A DNA stretch of 64,000 bases from Ascidia mentula (taxonomy: Eukaryota > Chordata > Ascidiacea > Phlebobranchia > Ascidiidae). The stretch spans positions 9,066,001 to 9,130,000 of the forward strand of contig OX387201.1 of NCBI GenBank assembly GCA_947561715.1, read 5' to 3'. The translations under genes and the position numbers were made by a program. The notes under the pieces were generated by a model. It was not told the DNA's origin. It did no database searches and saw only the letters and a program-made list of their open reading frames with translations. Shown here piece after piece: positions 61,301 through 64,000 of this stretch; position 1 is the stretch's first letter, and the number at the start of each line of letters is the position of its first letter.

Positions 61301-63902
61301 ACCTTAGTACAGCAACTTCGTTCTTGAACTCCTGAAGTTGGTTGGGAGTGGGGTCAGACACATTCAGCACTTTAACGGCGACGATACCGTGCCACCGGCA
61401 CCTATATACGATCCCATACGATCCAGAACCAATCTTTTCACCCCACTCAATCTCCTTATCCGGAACTTCCCAATCCTCGTTGGAATCCCGGCGTGGGGAA
61501 TGCTGCAAAGAATTGGATATTATGACGTTACAAACTAGTACGTCAGTAACAATTTATTTCTAATACGTTTTATGTAGTTAAGGGACGTAAAAACGGATTT
61601 TTAAACATCCTTGGAAATGCATAATTTCTTAAAACTGTTCTTCTGACCCTGATGAGGTTTCGCCGTACGGCAAACGGAAAGCTGGTTGAATACAATCTAT
61701 GCTATTTTCTGTCCCAGAATAAGGTTATTGAAAATTACTTAATAACTAAGTCAGATTCGGGAAGACATGGGTTTGCTATTGTAGACTCCTTTATCTGTAT
61801 TAGTAACAGCTACACAACTACACTTACCCCTCGGTGGACGACCTGTGGTCTGTAAATTACTCCGGAGGAAGGAAGACTTGCCGCAGCCGAAGTGGGATTG
61901 TTGCCTTGGTAACCTGCGACAATAAAAATACGATGAGGCATGCGCAAAGCTAGTCGATACGCTAAACACTACATTCGTCTACTTTAGCAAGCGTGCGTAA
62001 CGCTACACTAGGACAAGTGACGTCTACGCTATACTGTGTGTTTCGCTACTGGTTTTAACTTACATTGCAGTGTTCGCTTAAATATTCAACAAAAACTACA
62101 CTTCAGTTAAATAGGCACAAATTAGTAACTCCCAACAAGCGATTGTCACGCGAAATTGCTCCAAAACAAATTACATTGGAAGAATGAATGAATGATTGCT
62201 GTGGTCAATTAAAGTTTTGGTGAAAGATGTTTTTTTTCTGGTGCAATGTGACATTGATGGTGAAATTTGGAAAGCAGGTGAACATCATACATTCCAAAAT
62301 ACCCTTGTAACTACAGGTATAGGTGGATTTTATTAAAGATGAAAAGTGGTAAAGGCAAAGTAGGTCAAACCCACGTTTCCAAATTAAAAACCAGCTACAA
62401 ATTAATCTGTGAATTTCCATTCCAACGACTACAACGAAGTCAACAAGCACATAGAGTTACCACACCAGTTCTGCAATCGATCAACCCAATTATACCAGCG
62501 AGCACACGCTACGATTGGACGTGCGAGACAATCAGTGGCTATCTAAGCAAAATCACCGCAACAGAAGCGGGAATTGCGCTAAGAAACCTTGCTGCTGCGT
62601 CCGCTTATCGTCCAGACGACGGGAGGAGCGCTTGGCCTCAACGCTCATAACGGCCCTGTTGAGGAGCTCAAGCGAGCCGGCATGCATAAGGATGCCGGCT
62701 GTTAGGCCTGGCTCTACAAGGCGGGAGAGGCGAGCTTGGCTGCGCCGTGTGCCAGTCACATTGTGCTCGTGTTCTTCGGGCTCCGCTGTGGCGGAGTGGC
62801 AGCGTCGCGAAACTCCCAGTGGAGGACTGAGCAGCACGGGCGCTGGCTCTGCGTCGACAAGCCGATTTGCTTTTAAGAGAAGATAGGAGACTATATAGCA
62901 TCCCCCACAAGGCGGAATGGCGAAAAGGGAGTGTAGGACACGTAGAAGAACAGCGCGTGCATCTTTTTGAGTGAGAATGGCTTATGACTGACGCGCATGC
63001 AAGTACCACACACTAAGACAAAAAACACGTCAACGACAAGAAACTTACCCAGGGCAACTGGAGGAAATGCTGTAAACTCCTGCAAAACAACACACGAAAG
63101 TCAGAACTAGTAGAAAAAAACATTTACGAAACACCAGCCTCCGATGTGGCGAAATAACCACCACAACCCGACAAGCGGTTATCCGCAATGTTGGATGGAA
63201 AAAAATAGGAGCGGTCCGTGCAATTATGATAGTTTTGAGTTAAAATTGGCACAAAAAACGTTAGGTCCGCGTTCACACCGAGGTTTAGGATATGTTGTGG
63301 TAATATTTGGTTAAAGCACGATGATAAACAATAACAAGGTGCAAATAAAACCACGGGCTAGCAAGCGATGGGAGTGTATTGGAATGTTTCGTTGCCACCG
63401 ATCAATCACAAGTGCAAACGGTTAAGACAAGGTTTTATACGAAAAGTAAACTATAGATAAATGCATGCAAAAACGAAAAGTAGGTTGAATCAATTTCTGC
63501 TCGATTTGGATTAAATTGCGCGATGCAAAATGCACAAAAAGAAAGCCGCATGTTGTCTACCACAATCTGGTTGCTTGCAAGCTGGCGACGGGTTAGAGAC
63601 TTCATAAGCACGCACGTGCGCGCCTTGAAGCGATTTAAAATGGCAAACTGTTAAAAAATGGACATGAAGCCCGTACGGTGAGTATGGATGCTGAGTGATC
63701 AAAAGGATGCAGCAATGTCATGTTTTCATTATTCTCGTATCAAAAGGTAATATGTAAAATAAACAAAAGCAACGTCAGCCCAAAGCAAAGCGTGTAAGGA
63801 ACGTACTGGGCCTTGGTCCGACATAGCGGGTGCAATGCTGTGAATACTGAGGCTCGGCTGGGACGAGGAGCGCGGTCGTTGCAACGTGGTAAACTGTTCA
63901 CC
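58329..63902 (-). CDS. Raf: Raf-family serine/threonine kinase (C-terminal half; 5' end beyond the window)
   Basis: Raf phosphorylates MEK in the Ras-MAPK pathway. Exons: 63807-63902, 63049-63079, 62588-62869 (see separate entry), 61828-61913, 61303-61502, 60581-60757, 60225-60271, 59714-59841, 58994-59116, 58772-58906 and 58329-58490. All phases match; 488 residues are encoded with the hinge exon, 394 without. The first exon carries [10 protein letters not shown], the 14-3-3 site equal to CRAF Ser259. The acidic N-region is [12 protein letters not shown]. The kinase has [15 protein letters not shown], the dimer-interface [34 protein letters not shown] (Val600 and Lys601 of BRAF kept) and SILWMAPE. 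The C-terminal 14-3-3 site is RSQSDP. The protein ends FTFVGP. The RBD and zinc finger must lie past position 64000. The sequence sits between BRAF and CRAF, as expected for a single non-vertebrate Raf. Confidence 0.95.
62588..62869 (-). other. GC-rich phase-1 exon in the Raf hinge, probably a cassette exon
   Basis: A 282-base open segment lies between the 31-base exon (ends phase 1) and the exon starting 61913 (starts phase 1). It has an acceptor after CTTCTCTTAAAAG and a donor CAAG|GTTTCT, both in matching phase, so it adds exactly 94 residues. These are rich in Ala, Arg, Ser and Leu, for example [19 protein letters not shown]. Base composition is far more GC-rich than the surroundings. It contains a nine-base perfect inverted repeat (AGCCGGCAT / ATGCCGGCT). 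It has no counterpart I recognise in vertebrate Raf. It may be skipped, since flanking exons also join in phase. Confidence 0.5.
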
Positions 63903-64000
63903 CTGCTACGCAAAGAAACAAAACGCCAAGTGTGAAAAAGTGGGTAAGGAATTCGCTCCGGGCTTGGAAAGAAGAGTCTTCTGGTTCATCTGGCCAGGTT

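Noticed and set aside
62553-62837. Minus-strand GC-rich frame as an independent gene or transposon piece
   Set aside because: Both ends match splice sites in the exact phase of the neighbouring Raf exons, so a Raf exon is the simpler reading, though transposon origin is not excluded.

Overview
The window looks like a compact, intron-rich chordate genome, most probably an ascidian of the Ciona type (inference). The reasons are an AT-rich background, many introns of about 60-300 bases, a three-domain flagellar-type creatine kinase, a CACNA2D-like channel subunit, a single Raf-type kinase and very large animal extracellular mosaic proteins. All gene models were read by hand from splice signals and reading-frame phase.

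Layout. (1) 645-8734, plus strand: a 26-exon gene for a 1,136-residue protein made of three tandem creatine kinase domains with an acylation-type N-terminus. (2) 11745-26732, plus strand: a 28-exon gene for a voltage-gated calcium channel alpha2delta subunit of the alpha2delta-3/4 type; its true C-terminus is uncertain. (3) 15176-19139, minus strand: a complete five-exon gene nested inside the 5.8-kb seventh intron of the alpha2delta gene. It encodes a secreted 778-residue protein joining a dead serine-protease fold to leucine-rich repeats. (4) About 27000-28384, plus strand: weakly supported exons and a small possible secreted protein ending at a poly(A) signal. (5) 28546-55249, minus strand: a 71-exon gene whose phases close perfectly over 12,453 coding bases, giving a 4,150-residue secreted mosaic. 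The order is VWA, FN3 repeats, YWTD propeller, EGF, LDLa, MAM cluster, LDLa-CUB-LDLa-SRCR, active serine protease, CUB and novel regions, CUB, MAM, LDLa, inactive serine protease, LDLa-CUB-LDLa-CUB. (6) 58329-63902, minus strand: the C-terminal half of a Raf kinase, from the first 14-3-3 site through the kinase domain; the RBD/CRD half lies beyond the window end.

The most unusual items are two hammerhead-ribozyme-like motifs (about 52346-52404 and 56950-57002) that share flanking sequence. Also unusual are the giant mosaic with one live and one dead protease domain, whose live domain has a rearranged S1 pocket (Gly at 189, Asp at 226), the nested pseudoprotease-LRR gene with a probable GC-AG intron, and a GC-rich phase-1 exon in the Raf hinge.

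No operon-like logic links the genes. They are ordinary neighbouring eukaryotic genes: kinase and channel genes for sperm or excitable-cell energetics and calcium entry, Raf for MAPK signalling, and two extracellular adhesion/protease-type proteins. No rRNA, tRNA or CRISPR array was seen.
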